A stretch of DNA of 64,000 bases from Pterobdella sp. o SKG-2022 (GCA_964035795.1 OZ038321.1:3144721-3208720), one strand, 5' to 3'; positions 24,401-34,200 are shown, numbered from the stretch's first letter. Made by a program: numbers and translations. The notes: generated from the sequence alone by a model not told the origin.

Positions 24401-27400
24401 AAACTTCAAATGTAAGGCGTGTTCAGATCCTCGAGTTAGTGATGATGATTATAAGGCCGTTGAACTTGATGGAAATAAATATGAAGTGGTTAACCAAATT
24501 TTGTTATCTAGGAGATATGATTAATGCTGGTGGTGAAGCTGAAGCTAGTACTATTGCCCGTGTAAGGTCTGGCTGGAAGAGTTTTAGGGTACTGTTACCT
24601 CTATTAGCCAGTCGAGTCATTTCACTTAAAACAAAAGGGCCTTTATATGCTGCTTGCATCGGGAGTGTTATGGTTTATGGTAGTGAGACTTGGCCTCTTA
24701 AGGTGGAAGATATTGAATATCCAGAGCTGATAAGATGATAATCAGGTGTATGTGCAATGTAAGCTTCAAGGATGGCAGATCATCAGATGAATTAAGGGAC
24801 AAACTGGGAATTCCGGACATCACTGAGATGCTACGCAAAAATAGACTGAGATGGTTTGGGCATGTACAGAGGATGGATGTTAGTAACCCAGCAAGTGCTT
24901 GCAGGCATGTCATGGTAGAGGGTAAGCATGAACAAGGTAGACCAAGAAAAACATGGTCTTAATTAATAAGCAACGGCCTTAGAAGAACGAAGCTCAATCT
25001 TGAAATTGTCCAAGACCGTTGATTGTGGAGAAGAGCCATTATGAGACCCCGTCCAACCCATGTTTGCATGGAAATGGACGCAAAACGACGACGATGATGA
25101 GTTACATTGTTAGTGGTTTATATTGCAGGTAGTGACTTGATAATGGTTATTTATACATGTAAGAACAAAAATGTTTAAACCCACTCAAGAAAGAATATAA
25201 TAATACAATAACAATTATTCTAAAAAATAATATTGATATCTTAATAAAATTATAAAATAATATAACAATTTTTAAACAATTATAATAGTGGAAATAATAA
25301 AAAAATTATATAAATATTGCAATGAAATAAAACAAAAATAATAATAACATCATAATTACTTGTAAAACAAACCACAATTACTATAATATGTACATTATAC
25401 AAACAACACGACTAGAAGATGTTGCAGACAACAAGCTGAGGTCAGACTTCTTTCCTCCCTCCTTCCACAACAACACCCATCTTCCCCAGCATCACCACGC
25501 CCGTCTGAACCTGCCACCGACCAGCTCCTTCAACCTCTTTAACAGGCTTCCCATGCAGAGAATGAAGCTGCCGAACGGGGCAGCAATAGGCTCATCCATG
25601 TATAAGGACACAGCCCCCTCAGGTAGGAGTCATTTGCTGGAAAACTTCAGGAACAACGTTGGCACTGACCTGCAGCTTAAAGACCTTGTGGGCCACTTTA
25701 TTGAGTTCTCACAAGACCAGCATGGATCTAGGTGCTTGTGTGTTTTTGTGTGGGCATCAGCATTAATGTGTACCATTCATCGTCTTTCTATTATTATTAT
25801 CATTAATATTATTATTATCATCATCATTACCATTACCCTGTAGATTCATCCAGCAAAAACTAGAAAGGGCCACCCCCCAAGATAAACAAATGGTCTACCT
25901 CGAGATTCTACCCGCCTCACATGAGCTCATGATCGACGTGTTCGGCAACTACGTCATCCAGAAGTTCATCGAGTACGGAACTAACGAGCAGAAAGTGGGT
26001 CTGATGAAGAAGATCAAGGGCAACGTGCTACGGCTGGCGTTGCAGATGTATGGCTGCCGCATCATCCAGAAGGCCCTCGAGTCCATCCAACATAACATTC
26101 AGGTCCTTATTGCTAATTGTTTTTATTGTTTTTCATTTATATTTCATTATTATTATTTTTTTTTGTTATAAATATTTTGTTATCATTTTATTATTGTTGT
26201 TAATATCATTAGTACTATTATTATCAAATTTCCATTAATTTATTTTTATTGGTACTTCATCATACTCATCATGGCAACTATGCAGATGATAGTTATTGTT
26301 GTTATTAAAAATTGTTTATTTCATCGTTTTTATCAGTATTATTTCATTATACTAAATTTTTTGGCTTGACATGCTCTCATTGGGTCCACAAAAGATGTAG
26401 TGGTCTGACTACAAGACTGGAAGGATCAGACTTATGTATGTCCTCGCTGTTTCAATTTAGCGCCATCTTTGGATTATAGGCCTATCAAAGAAGTTACTGT
26501 TGGTGATGCCACAATAGATGTAGAACCAAAGTTTTGCTACCTTGGTGATATGTTGTGTTCAGGTGGAGGTTGTGAACTGGCAGTTATCACCAGATGTTCA
26601 GTTGCCTGGGGAATATTTAAAAAACTGCTGTCCATATTGACCTCTAAACACATCATCTTGGAACTTCGTGGCAAATCATACACATCTTGTATGCGTTCTG
26701 CCTTGTTATATGGCAGTGAAAACTGGGTTCCAACAGTTGCTGTTTTGCAAAGGCTACAGCGCAACGATAGGTCCATGATTTGCTGGATATGTGGCGTCAA
26801 GCCAAAGGACAGAAGTTCATCATCAGTCTTCCTCACAAAACTCAAAATCTCAGATATAGGGACGCTGCTACAGGAGCCGTCGATTTCGTATGTATGGTGA
26901 CGTTAGGTATTCTTCCATATGTATCAAAGACGTGCTCGAACTTCCCTTGCCTAGAGGTCGTTTCCGTGGTAGACCAGCAAAAACTTGGTTGAGTAGTGTT
27001 GAAAAGAATATGGAATCCTATGGCCTGGAAAATGTGGATTCACTCAATAGAGCTGAGTGGAGAAAGTGTATTAGCCGACTGCTAGATACCCCAGCTACTG
27101 GGACGCCTACATCAGTATAATCTAATATGAATAATAATATTCTCATTTTAATATAATTATCATCTTTGTTTTTATTATCGTTATTATCATATCATTATTA
27201 CTATTACCATCATCATCATAATAACGCCACATAGATAGAGATAGTGAAGGAGTTGGATGGGCATGTACAGACATGCGTGAAGGACCTCAATGGCAACCAT
27301 GTGATACAGAAGTGTATCGAGTGTGTCGATCCCAAGCAGATCCAGTTCATTGTTGACGCCTTCAGGGGACAGGTGTGTGTGTGATGATTATGCTAATAAT

Positions 27401-29108
27401 AATAAAATTAATAATTTAAACATTAGAAATGATAATAACAGTAAGAATAATTGGAATATTTTTCTACATAATATAATTGACCGCAACACGCACACAACCC
27501 TTACCACAACGACAACCCATCCAGGTTCTCACCCTATCCTCACACCCGTATGGCTGTAGGATCATTCAGCGCATTTTGGAACACTGCCTGCCCGAGCAGA
27601 AGGCGCCAATCATGGAAGAACTGCATCAGAACTGTGCCGCTCTCATCTCAGATCAATATGGAAACTACGTCATACAGGTTTGTGTGTTTGTGTGTGTGTG
27701 TGTGGGTGTTTATTTTTTTGTGTTGAGACAGTCTGTCTCTTTGCAACGATATTAATTATAAGATCATCATTCGGTCATTAATCAAGTTATTAAAACTTTA
27801 GTTTTTTATTGCAAATTTTTCCAAAATTATGTGTTTGATGCTAGCGTGGAAACGGAAGTAAAATGATGATGATGGTGATGAGTATTTTTATCCAAAAAAA
27901 GGTAAAGGAGAACGGGCTAGAAAAAGGATTTGATTGATTGATCAGCATCTTTATTTTCTAATAAATATACTAGTTCTAACAATAACAACAATTTTAATAA
28001 TCAATTTTACTATTTTATTTTTACTATTATTATTATTATTTTTTTTATTATTATTATTATTTATTACCTTCATCAACATAACACCACCGCAGCACGTGTT
28101 AGAACACGGCAAGATGGAGGACAAGAGTCGCATAGTGGCGCAGGTGCGAGGAAAGGTTCTACAGCTGAGTCAGCACAAGTTCGCCAGGTAGCCGCTCTAA
28201 TCTCTCACCTTAGTTGAGGAATATATATGGGCTTTTTATAATGACGTTTTGTTAAGGTATGGAGCTTTACAGGGGGTGGAAATGGAATTGGGATGTTAAT
28301 AATAATAACAGAAGTGTTTAGTGAGAAATTATAGAATATTAAAGTACATAAACTTTAGAAATAACAGTAATCAAACCATAATAAAAACAAGAATATAAAA
28401 AATACTGTGATGGTAAGTAATAATAATATTAATCATCATAAGCATTCCAACTAACTACACAAAAATATGGCGCAGAATTAATAATAATAATAAAAATAAT
28501 ACAAATAATAATAATAACGATTAGTATTATCACTAACACCGCAGCAACGTGATGGAGAAGTGCGTGGCGCATGCATCGAAGGCGGAAAGGTCTCAGTTGA
28601 TTGATGAAGTGTGCAACACTCCTGACGGGTCTGTCAGCCCTTTCTTATTATTTCTTCTATTATTATTGTTATTTTTATTGCTAATTTATTTTTTATTGTT
28701 TTTTTTTCAATTCGGTTTTTATGATTAGTATTATTCTTTTATTATTTTTTTATTCATTATATACGGGTCTGTTATGATTTGTTATATTATTAATATTGTT
28801 ATCATTATTATCACCACCATTAATATTTTTATCATTTTTAGAACTGTTTAAACCAACTAGTATTCAACAAGCACAACACTCCCAACAGCCAAAACTGCGC
28901 TTTGTTCGCCATGATGAAAGACCAGTTCGCTAATTATGTGGTGCAGCGTATGATCGACGAGGCAGATCCGTCACAGCGCAAACAGCTACTCAATAAGCTG
29001 CGGCCTCACGTCAGTATTCTGCGCAAGTACACTTATGGCAAGCACATTCTTGCCAAGCTGGAGAAGTATTTTCTGAAGCCGTCTGGAGGGGATGGCATGG
29101 GGTTGTAA
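7897..29108 (+). CDS. PUM: Pumilio (PUF-family RNA-binding protein), 18 exons
   Basis: Eighteen exons join in phase to 952 codons including TAA (951 residues from the first visible ATG). Pumilio binds UGUANAUA elements in 3' UTRs in the cytoplasm and recruits deadenylases and other repressors. Residues 1 to about 600 are low-complexity and rich in Q, P, N, S and T, with conserved animal Pumilio islands: [31 protein letters not shown], and [12 protein letters not shown]. The PUF domain (about residues 604-940) has eight repeats whose base-contacting triplets read SR..Q, NY..Q, CR..Q, NH..Q, CR..Q, NY..Q, SN..E, NY..Q, the canonical animal code. Repeat units are split by introns at their RNA-contacting helices. 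Introns carry a Tc1/mariner element, LINE fragments and microsatellites. The start is uncertain: an AG ten bases upstream of the ATG could make the first listed exon internal. Confidence 0.97.
8250..8397 (+). CDS. PUM: Pumilio exon 2
   Basis: Acceptor ACCAG|ATG, donor GAT|GTGAGT, ends in phase 1. Encodes [20 protein letters not shown] and [21 protein letters not shown]; KKxWE/Q and the tryptophan-spaced segment parallel the KKFWE ... WGTS block of vertebrate Pumilio. Confidence 0.88.
9210..9369 (+). CDS. PUM: Pumilio exon 3, conserved SPRSS-EYVL block
   Basis: A long pyrimidine tract precedes the acceptor CCCTTAG|CG. The exon encodes [20 protein letters not shown], matching SPRSESGGLGVSMVEYVL of vertebrate Pumilio. 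Donor GG|GTTGGT gives phase 2, exactly what exon 4 requires. An 87-codon ORF on the opposite strand here is a shadow. Confidence 0.9.
10000..10280. repeat. Degenerate tandem repeat of about 50-60 bases
   Basis: The phrase 'aatgtattgtatacacc' recurs near 10088, 10149, 10198 and 10257, each followed by 'aataccattat'-like sequence. On the minus strand the array stays open for 80 codons with a recurring [15 protein letters not shown] type pattern, most likely a by-product of the repeat. Confidence 0.6.
12280..12900 (+). pseudogene. LINE reverse transcriptase C-terminal fragment with zinc-finger tail
   Basis: [20 protein letters not shown] and [16 protein letters not shown] are the LINE C-terminal signature; a frame shift follows, then a basic region and [19 protein letters not shown], the Cys-Cys-His tail. 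Truncated at the 5' end and interrupted; related in type to the fragments at 5765 and 6785. Confidence 0.75.
12898..12985. repeat. TATC/ATCT microsatellite
   Basis: Nearly pure tetranucleotide run directly after the LINE tail, broken by TATA variants. Confidence 0.9.
13399..13645 (+). CDS. PUM: Pumilio exon 4, glutamine/proline-rich
   Basis: Acceptor CATTACAG|G, donor CAA|GTGATT, phase 0 at the end. Encodes a P/Q-rich stretch with runs [17 protein letters not shown] and SYQQQQED, typical of the disordered N-terminal half of Pumilio that mediates repression. A GTAGTAGT microsatellite follows directly in the intron. Confidence 0.88.
13646..16344 (+). other. Pumilio intron 4
   Basis: Begins with GTA-rich sequence, then a G-rich GTGATG array (14470-14925), AT-rich DNA, an AAT run near 15617, and a CACACCAC-rich stretch before exon 5. 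No additional exon recognised. Confidence 0.6.
14470..14925. repeat. G-rich minisatellite (gatggtgatgagggtgaggg-like)
   Basis: About 450 bases of irregular GTGATG, GGGTGAG and GATGAG units with strong purine/G bias on the plus strand. It starts at a LINE-type 3' end sequence (AAGCGGATGTGAAATGATGATG), suggesting it grew from a LINE tail. Confidence 0.85.
16345..16443 (+). CDS. PUM: Pumilio exon 5
   Basis: Thirty-three codons, phase 0 on both sides (CACACAG|GCC ... CAG|GTTTTT). Encodes [20 protein letters not shown] and FRMDYNQQ, comparable to the PLDPMEHVGMEPLQFDYSG region of vertebrate Pumilio. Confidence 0.82.
17100..17280. repeat. ACT trinucleotide microsatellite
   Basis: Interrupted ACT/CTA repeats reaching to within a few bases of the Pumilio exon 6 acceptor; it may form part of the polypyrimidine environment of that splice site. 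Confidence 0.8.
17285..17363 (+). CDS. PUM: Pumilio exon 6, Q/P-rich
   Basis: Acceptor ACATCAG|CTG after an ACT microsatellite; donor ATG G|GTGAGT, phase 1. Encodes [20 protein letters not shown] and YQTQQM. Confidence 0.82.
17640..17720 (+). mobile_element. LINE 3'-end remnant
   Basis: Encodes [19 protein letters not shown], close to [18 protein letters not shown] at the end of the LINE copy at 26370-27120, and is followed by AAT-rich sequence. Only the last 20 or so codons remain. Confidence 0.45.
18326..18400 (+). CDS. PUM: Pumilio exon 7
   Basis: Acceptor GACCAG|GA, donor CAA G|GTATTC. Encodes [20 protein letters not shown] and MPLQ, parallel to APAAFVPNPYIISA of vertebrate Pumilio. Phase 1 at the end. 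Confidence 0.82.
18737..18883 (+). CDS. PUM: Pumilio exon 8
   Basis: Acceptor TTATAG|GT, donor CAA G|GTTTTG. Encodes [20 protein letters not shown] followed by [20 protein letters not shown], matching the QYYGVTPWGVYPASLFQQQ block of vertebrate Pumilio. Phase 1 at the end. Confidence 0.88.
19553..19717 (+). CDS. PUM: Pumilio exon 9, [11 protein letters not shown] block
   Basis: Acceptor ATCACAG|CG, donor CAA A|GTAAGT. Encodes [20 protein letters not shown] and [20 protein letters not shown], matching [32 protein letters not shown] of vertebrate Pumilio. Phase 1 at the end. Confidence 0.9.
19718..20049 (+). other. Pumilio intron 9, G-rich start
   Basis: GGTGGT/GGTGGTGAATG-rich sequence without conserved coding content, ending at the Tc1/mariner insertion. 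Confidence 0.5.
20050..20330 (+). repeat. Left terminal inverted repeat
   Basis: Mirrors the right arm over nearly its whole length with few mismatches. Holds four spaced variants of 'aatctttgcaattg' in the first 110 bases. Confidence 0.88.
21095..21166. repeat. (TA)n microsatellite inside transposase
   Basis: About 36 uninterrupted AT dinucleotides splitting the transposase between its two aspartate motifs. Confidence 0.97.
21412..21494. repeat. (TA)n microsatellite inside transposase
   Basis: About 41 uninterrupted TA dinucleotides directly after the second aspartate motif, before the NPIK segment. Confidence 0.97.
22020..22303 (-). repeat. Right terminal inverted repeat
   Basis: Reverse complement of the left arm, ending GAAAAACCCTA then TA. 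Small differences (for example 'gacgattt' for 'atcatcgc' context) show some ageing. Confidence 0.88.
22370..22860. repeat. GGTGGATAATG-type minisatellite
   Basis: Irregular 9-12 base units such as 'gtggataatggtggatgaa' over almost 500 bases, next to the acceptor of Pumilio exon 10. Long antisense ORFs here are artefacts of the repeat. Confidence 0.85.
22880..23005 (+). CDS. PUM: Pumilio exon 10, serine/threonine-rich
   Basis: Acceptor TTCACAG|GC, donor GCC G|GTTAGT. Encodes [20 protein letters not shown] and S/T-rich sequence to KPIGA. The Tc1/mariner element and a GGTGGATAATG minisatellite fill the preceding intron. Confidence 0.82.
23569..23682 (+). CDS. PUM: Pumilio exon 11, N/Y-rich
   Basis: Acceptor TATAAAG|GC, donor AAA G|GTTTTA. 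Encodes [20 protein letters not shown] and [17 protein letters not shown]. Phase fits both neighbours; a much longer antisense ORF is a shadow. Confidence 0.8.
23765..25110 (+). pseudogene. LINE reverse transcriptase fragment with zinc-finger insert
   Basis: In order: [26 protein letters not shown] (motif A), [19 protein letters not shown] (motif B), [11 protein letters not shown] (motif C, YTED instead of YADD), an insert [12 protein letters not shown] ... [18 protein letters not shown] ... CKAC that looks like a treble-clef zinc finger, [31 protein letters not shown] and GRPRKTW. Frames shift at least twice and an internal stop follows RKTWS. It ends [14 protein letters not shown] then a GAC/GAT tail. 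Same strand as Pumilio, in intron 11. Confidence 0.88.
25428..25731 (+). CDS. PUM: Pumilio exon 12, linker and start of PUF domain
   Basis: Encodes an H/N/P-rich linker, then [12 protein letters not shown] and [14 protein letters not shown], the first half of PUF repeat 1; the donor AG|GTGCTT splits the SR of the RNA-contacting helix. Three AGs keep the frame (exon starts 25416, 25419 or 25428); the last has the best consensus (TTGCAG) and is used here. Confidence 0.93.
25844..26102 (+). CDS. PUM: Pumilio exon 13, PUF repeats 1 (end) to 3
   Basis: Acceptor CCTGTAG|A completes the arginine of SRFIQ. Repeat 2 ([15 protein letters not shown]) and repeat 3 ([13 protein letters not shown]) carry NY..Q and CR..Q RNA contacts. 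Ends CAG|GTCCTT in phase 0. Confidence 0.97.
26370..27120 (+). pseudogene. Second, shorter copy of the same LINE class
   Basis: Begins inside the zinc-finger insert ([12 protein letters not shown]), continues [29 protein letters not shown], a frame shift in RYRD, then [20 protein letters not shown] and [17 protein letters not shown]. 5'-truncated, in Pumilio intron 13, sense orientation, followed by ATT/TAT-rich DNA. Confidence 0.85.
27235..27372 (+). CDS. PUM: Pumilio exon 14, PUF repeat 4
   Basis: Acceptor ACATAG|ATA. Forty-six codons: [20 protein letters not shown] then [16 protein letters not shown] is the repeat 4 code. A second AG six bases on would also keep the frame. Phase 0 at both ends. 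Confidence 0.96.
27373..28092 (+). other. Pumilio introns 14 and 15
   Basis: Apart from exon 15, this holds AAT-rich DNA, a (TG)n stretch right at the exon 15 donor, and a LINE-type 3' end 'gctagcgtggaaacggaagt' followed by GATGATG repeats near 27838-27880. Confidence 0.5.
27525..27677 (+). CDS. PUM: Pumilio exon 15, PUF repeat 5 and start of 6
   Basis: Fifty-one codons: [20 protein letters not shown] is repeat 5 (CR..Q), [10 protein letters not shown] begins repeat 6 (NY..Q). Donor CAG|GTTTGT. Confidence 0.97.
28093..28187 (+). CDS. PUM: Pumilio exon 16, PUF repeat 6 (end) and 7 (start)
   Basis: Acceptor CCACCGCAG|CAC. Encodes [20 protein letters not shown] and LQLSQHKFA. Donor AG|GTAGCC, phase 2, splitting the serine that opens repeat 7's SN..E. 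Confidence 0.95.
28545..28628 (+). CDS. PUM: Pumilio exon 17, PUF repeat 7
   Basis: Acceptor CACCGCAG|C gives [20 protein letters not shown], carrying the SN..E code that reads the invariant G of UGUA. Donor GG|GTCTGT, phase 2. Confidence 0.94.
28629..28888 (+). other. Pumilio intron 17
   Basis: T-rich with TTATTATT runs; supplies the pyrimidine environment for the last acceptor. Nothing else seen. Confidence 0.5.
28889..29108 (+). CDS. PUM: Pumilio exon 18, PUF repeat 8 and stop
   Basis: Acceptor [28 protein letters not shown] is repeat 8 (NY..Q), then [20 protein letters not shown], the conserved C-terminal cap, and a short GGDGMGL-TAA tail. Confidence 0.96.
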
Positions 29109-30510
29109 TGGAGGTGGTGGTGCGGTAATGGGGACGGGGTGATGATGCGGTGGGTGTAAAATTTAGGGTGATGCCGTTGGATTGGGGATGCGGTTATGGA
29201 GTAAATTTTCAGTTAACAACGCCGTTGTAGGTTAAACGTCAGATGTTGAAAAGGTTATATGGTAATGGGGTTGTGGGTTCTTGGTGGAGATGGGGTGGTG
29301 ATAGAATTTTGGAGTGAGACATCGGATGGAGGAGCTTTTTTAGGGTTTTCTATTGTTCGAACGTGGGTTGGCATGACTGGGTGAGTTGTTGTTGAAGCTT
29401 TTTATACAGCTTTCTTATAGTTTTTTAATTTTAACTCTTTGATGTATTTCTGTTGTTCTACTCTTGATAGAGAAATTGGACTATAAGATTATTGGATTGT
29501 TATGAATGGTTATTGAAGAGGGTTACTTCATTTAATGTCTTGCTCAGTGAGGAAATATCATCATCATCATCAGTTTCATCATCACCATTAGCACTATCAT
29601 CAACATACCACAATACAATGATGTGATGTTGACTTTGCTTAGGTGGGTTTACTATCAACAAAGTCTTCTAAAAATAAAATTTATATTAGTTTGATAAAAA
29701 TCTCATAATGATAATGGTGGTGGTGATGAGGTGATTATGGTTATGGTGATAGTCATAATGGACATCATGCAGATGGAGGTGGGGACTATGCTGTTCTCAT
29801 GGGGGTGATGGGGGCTGTGAAGCTGTGATGATAACAGTGCTGGTTTTGATGGCGTAATGATGGGGGAAGTACGTAATCAGCAAGACTCATTAGCCAGTAG
29901 ATTGACACTGATCATCACAAGCATTGGACGCTTGCTTCTTTTTAGATTCGTTTACCATCGATTGATTTTTGAAAATTTTAGCCAGTTTCATCGGATTATT
30001 TAATGGCGTTTTGCACTGCTTTTAAAGCCCCGTAAATCATGAACTAATAATTCATTATTATTATTATCGTTATTGATATTTTTGTTATTATTACCATCAT
30101 CGTTATTATTGTTGTTAATATTATAATTTTCATTATTTTTATTTTTTAATATTCAAAAATATAGTTGTTAATCCTTTCATCATAACCTCCATGATTTTTA
30201 GCATCTTCTATGATTGTTAGCATACTACTACTAATAACTTAAGGTTTCCTTTGTTGTGTTTAAAATTAACATAGTTTTTGCTTGTTTAAATTTAATCAAA
30301 CACACTAACCATTGTAAATGAAGGATCCCCATATTAGTAAATTGTATTATATTTCATTTGTAAATTAAATGCCTTAATACCACTTTTCTATTACTATAAC
30401 ATTATGTACACTATATATACATACTAATACTGATATCCAAGTTTATATTGATATATCTTGTAATTTACCGATATGCGGCAAAGCCTATAAGTATTTTATT
30501 ATCTCGATTA

Positions 30511-31068
30511 TGTATATAAATTAAATCAAATCGTTGCCATTAGTTAGTGATTCAATTCTTTGCAGAAGCTTAAAGGTATATTATTAGCACAGCGTTTGAC
30601 AACTATAATCTGTGAGTAGAACTATTAGAAGTTTAGATTGTGAGTACTTATCGAAGATTTTCTCGAATAATCTGTTTTGCTTTTGATTTTATGCCATGCT
30701 TTTTCGTGTTGATTATGTTATGGAAAGCTCCTGCGTCAACCGGGTCTTTGTCTCAAAATTTTTCGACTTTAAATAAATTTAATCGTTGTATATAATATAA
30801 TGAAATAATTTGTAAATAAGCGATTATTTGAAGAATAATTTGGTAACTTCTAGTCTGTATAATTCTGTAGAAATGTAATGTAAACGCGCTCTTCAACTTA
30901 ATCATAACTTTTGTATATAATTATTTAATTGCATATAAATGCATTAACAAAATGAGTGAAATTTCTTATTTAACGCGTCAATTTTTTTTGTGTCTGCTTT
31001 TTTGTATTCTACTATAATGGTGATAGACGTTTATAGCTGTATGATATAACTGAGGTTTGCTGTATATA
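30511..31068 (+). promoter_or_regulatory. Cluster of Pumilio response elements (TGTANATA)
   Basis: Five exact matches on the Pumilio sense strand: 30511, 30787, 30811, 30912 and 31061 (TGTATATA four times, TGTAAATA once); a sixth lies at 31522. UGUANAUA is the sequence read by the canonical PUF code found in this gene's own exons. Whether all sites are inside the transcript depends on which poly(A) signal is used. Confidence 0.5.
30772..30777 (+). terminator. Candidate poly(A) signal of Pumilio
   Basis: AATAAA about 1.66 kb after the stop, in AT-rich sequence. Another is at 31170. Use of this one would place only one TGTANATA site in the UTR; use of the later one, five. Confidence 0.35.
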
Positions 31069-31200
31069 TTTGAATGTTGGGTTCGATATGGGATAACAAA
31101 ATTCACCTTTTTCTTAGTTTTAATCCATTTTTTCATAATCACTAACCTCAATATATTCAAATTTTTCACAATAAAATGGATGAAGATTTTGGGCTTTTTC

Positions 31201-34200
31201 GGCTATTTCCCAACTCACAAGAAGTAGCACCCTGTGAAACCTATCAGTTACGCAACCAAACCTCAGTTAGGGGTGACCCAATGATAGACTTTCTTATAGA
31301 GATCTATTGTAATATTAGAGGCTAAAATTATGAAATAGAAGTCAACAATTATAACTTTTCGTTGAAGCTTTTGAGGATCTAAGTTTGTTTAAGAGATTAA
31401 TTTTATTTTACAAAAAGCTACGTGTTTTTTGTTAAAATAAATAATTCGTTTGTTTTCTCAAAAAAATAAGCATAAGAATCATTATATGTGAATTTAAAAA
31501 AACAAAATTGCGACTTAAGAATGTATATAAAGCTCAACTTTTGTTCAAGAGAATTTCAAATTCACTAAACTTGTGCGTCAAAAATTCATTCAAGCTAAGA
31601 TTTGAAACCTCAATAATCGACTGAGCTTTTGAGATTTATTTTTAGAAGGAACAGACGATAACACAAAGAAACAAAATGTGAACTCAAAATACTGCTTTAT
31701 TAAAAATAACTTAATGCATCCCTTTTGAATGAGTCATACAAATAAAACAATTAGCCTTTTCCTCTATGCTGCTCATTATAATGCTTTTCCATCACTTGAC
31801 TTTAAAATAGATTAAAAGTTTTACATATATAAATATTTTAATTGTTAAATACAGGTATTTTGTGTCTATACAATGTATCTACATATGCATATAACTTTAC
31901 TTATGGAATGTTCCATTTATCTTCATATTAGAAGTTACTGGGGCATACACAGCATTATGAGCCAATATGGTTAAATATAAGAATGAGAAAATTGAAATTT
32001 TAAATGGAAATAAAAAGTTTTGTGATCATGTTGAGCAGGTTGTGAGGTATTTGGGTGTGAATTGAATGAAAAAAATGAATAAATATATATATTAAATAAA
32101 ATTGATATACATATATATAGAAAAGAATAAATTGATTGGGAAATTTAATGAAAACTGGATGAACAAGAGGGATTGATAAGTATATAAACTTACAAATAAA
32201 TTAAATAACCATATTTATTGGATATATATATATATATATATATAGAATAAAACTAGATAAAAAAAATAGATAAAAATAATCTAGAAAAAAATAGAAATTG
32301 TAAAGATATTTGATGCTAAATATGAATTAAATAAATGATTATTTAATAATTATATAAAGTAAATTAGAGACTTAAAAAAATAATACTAAATGTGGATTCA
32401 ATAAAAAATAAAATATTCATATATGAACCAGGTAATGAAATGAATTTAGCAAATGAATAGTTTCAAATTAAATAAATTTAACCAATGATATGAGTCATTA
32501 ACCAATGATATTCAGTGTACATAGAATTAAATAAATCTATAAGCTGAAAAAATGTGAAATATGAAATAAGAGACTTGATAAATAAAGGGTAGTGAATAAA
32601 AATATTGTAAATTAAGATAATGCAAATATGAGCTTGATGAAATTAATGAAAATCTAGTCAACATGTATTATGAAAAGCTAAATGAATATGGGAAACTAAA
32701 TGAATACGTTGAATTTAATAAAAATTACTTGATTTTTGAACTTTTGACTTTTTCAAGCTTTGTTTTTTTTATAAAAAAAAACAGAGATCAAAGTCTTCTA
32801 CATGTGTCTAACCTCATACAATAAGACGATAGACTTTAAGCAATGATAAGAATACTTTACTAGTTACAGAATATTTTTTTAGCATAAACAAAATAATCAA
32901 ATAAATTGAATTACTAAATAAAGTGATGTTAAAAATGAGCTTAAAGACGCAATTAATGACAAAAAAATTCACTGAAGATTGTGAATCATAAAAACTCAAA
33001 AATAAATACTAATAAGTATTGCAAAAAAGTATTAAAAAACAAATAAATAACAGATGAATTTCAAATTATAGTTTTAAGTAAAAATGAATAAAAAAAAAGA
33101 AATGAGTAAATTTTCAAAAAAATTCAAGCTCATTAACATGGAAAGAATACAAAAAAATAATAATCTCATAAAAATAAAACAAAAAAAACTAACACAAAAA
33201 AAATTTTTTTAAATAAAAAAAGACGTGGCTTTGAACTATTAGACAGTTTCCTTTTAAGCAATAGTTATAAGTTATAGTAGTTTTTGTTGTGAATAATTTC
33301 ATTTAGATACGAGTATTATATATATTTTACTTTACTTGATAAGATGAATGTGAAATTTCAAAATTCCATGCAAAACTTGTGTGTGTATGACAAGTAAAGT
33401 ATAGTTAAATATTTGAAATGTTATTTGTTTTACGCTACATAAATAAATATAATTCATTTTGTATTTATGTTATGAATTATATGTATATATGTTTATTTAT
33501 TTATTCATTAAAATATAGCAAATAAGACCTATTTTTGAAAAAATGATGATGATGGTGGTGATGATGACGAGGATGATGAGGATGGTGATGATGATGACGA
33601 GGATGATGAGGATGGTGATGATGATGATGATGAGTTTGAAGAGGATGATGTTGAGAATGATGATGATGATGTTTCTTTCAAAAGATAGATATACTTTTGA
33701 AAATGCATTTTATTTTATGCCTTTATATAATAACTATTTAAATATAGATATCTTTTTTTGATACGTGGAAACGAATATGATTGGTTTATGAGCACGGGAT
33801 GGACGGTGCTTGAGCTAGGTCCTTTGGCACTGATTTTATCGGCCTGGAATGAATTGTAAGTTTAATCTTTAATTAAAGGAATAAATTAAGTTTTTATCAA
33901 TTAAACTTCACTGTTGGAACAAAAAAAATAATAGTTGATATTGTATAAGATAAAAAAGAATATAATAGTTAATATCAGTACAGATAAAAAAACAACAATA
34001 ATAAAAATATATAAATAATAATAAAATAAAAATAGTTACAAGAATATCCATAATTATTATTTGAAAATAATTTTAAAATAATAACAGTAGAAATATTAAA
34101 GATGAATAGAAAACTTAAATTTTTAACGATAACTAGTAATATCAACATAATAATAAAGATAGAAAATGAAATTAACGAAGACAACTCATAGTAACTTTCA

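Larger units (their letters stand above)
29109..31200 (+). other. Presumed Pumilio 3' UTR and downstream flank
   Basis: G-rich GGTGATG sequence for 800 bases, then AT-rich. AATAAA at 30772-30777 and 31170-31175 are candidate poly(A) signals. TGTANATA elements cluster at 30511-31068. No ORF of interest. Confidence 0.5.
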
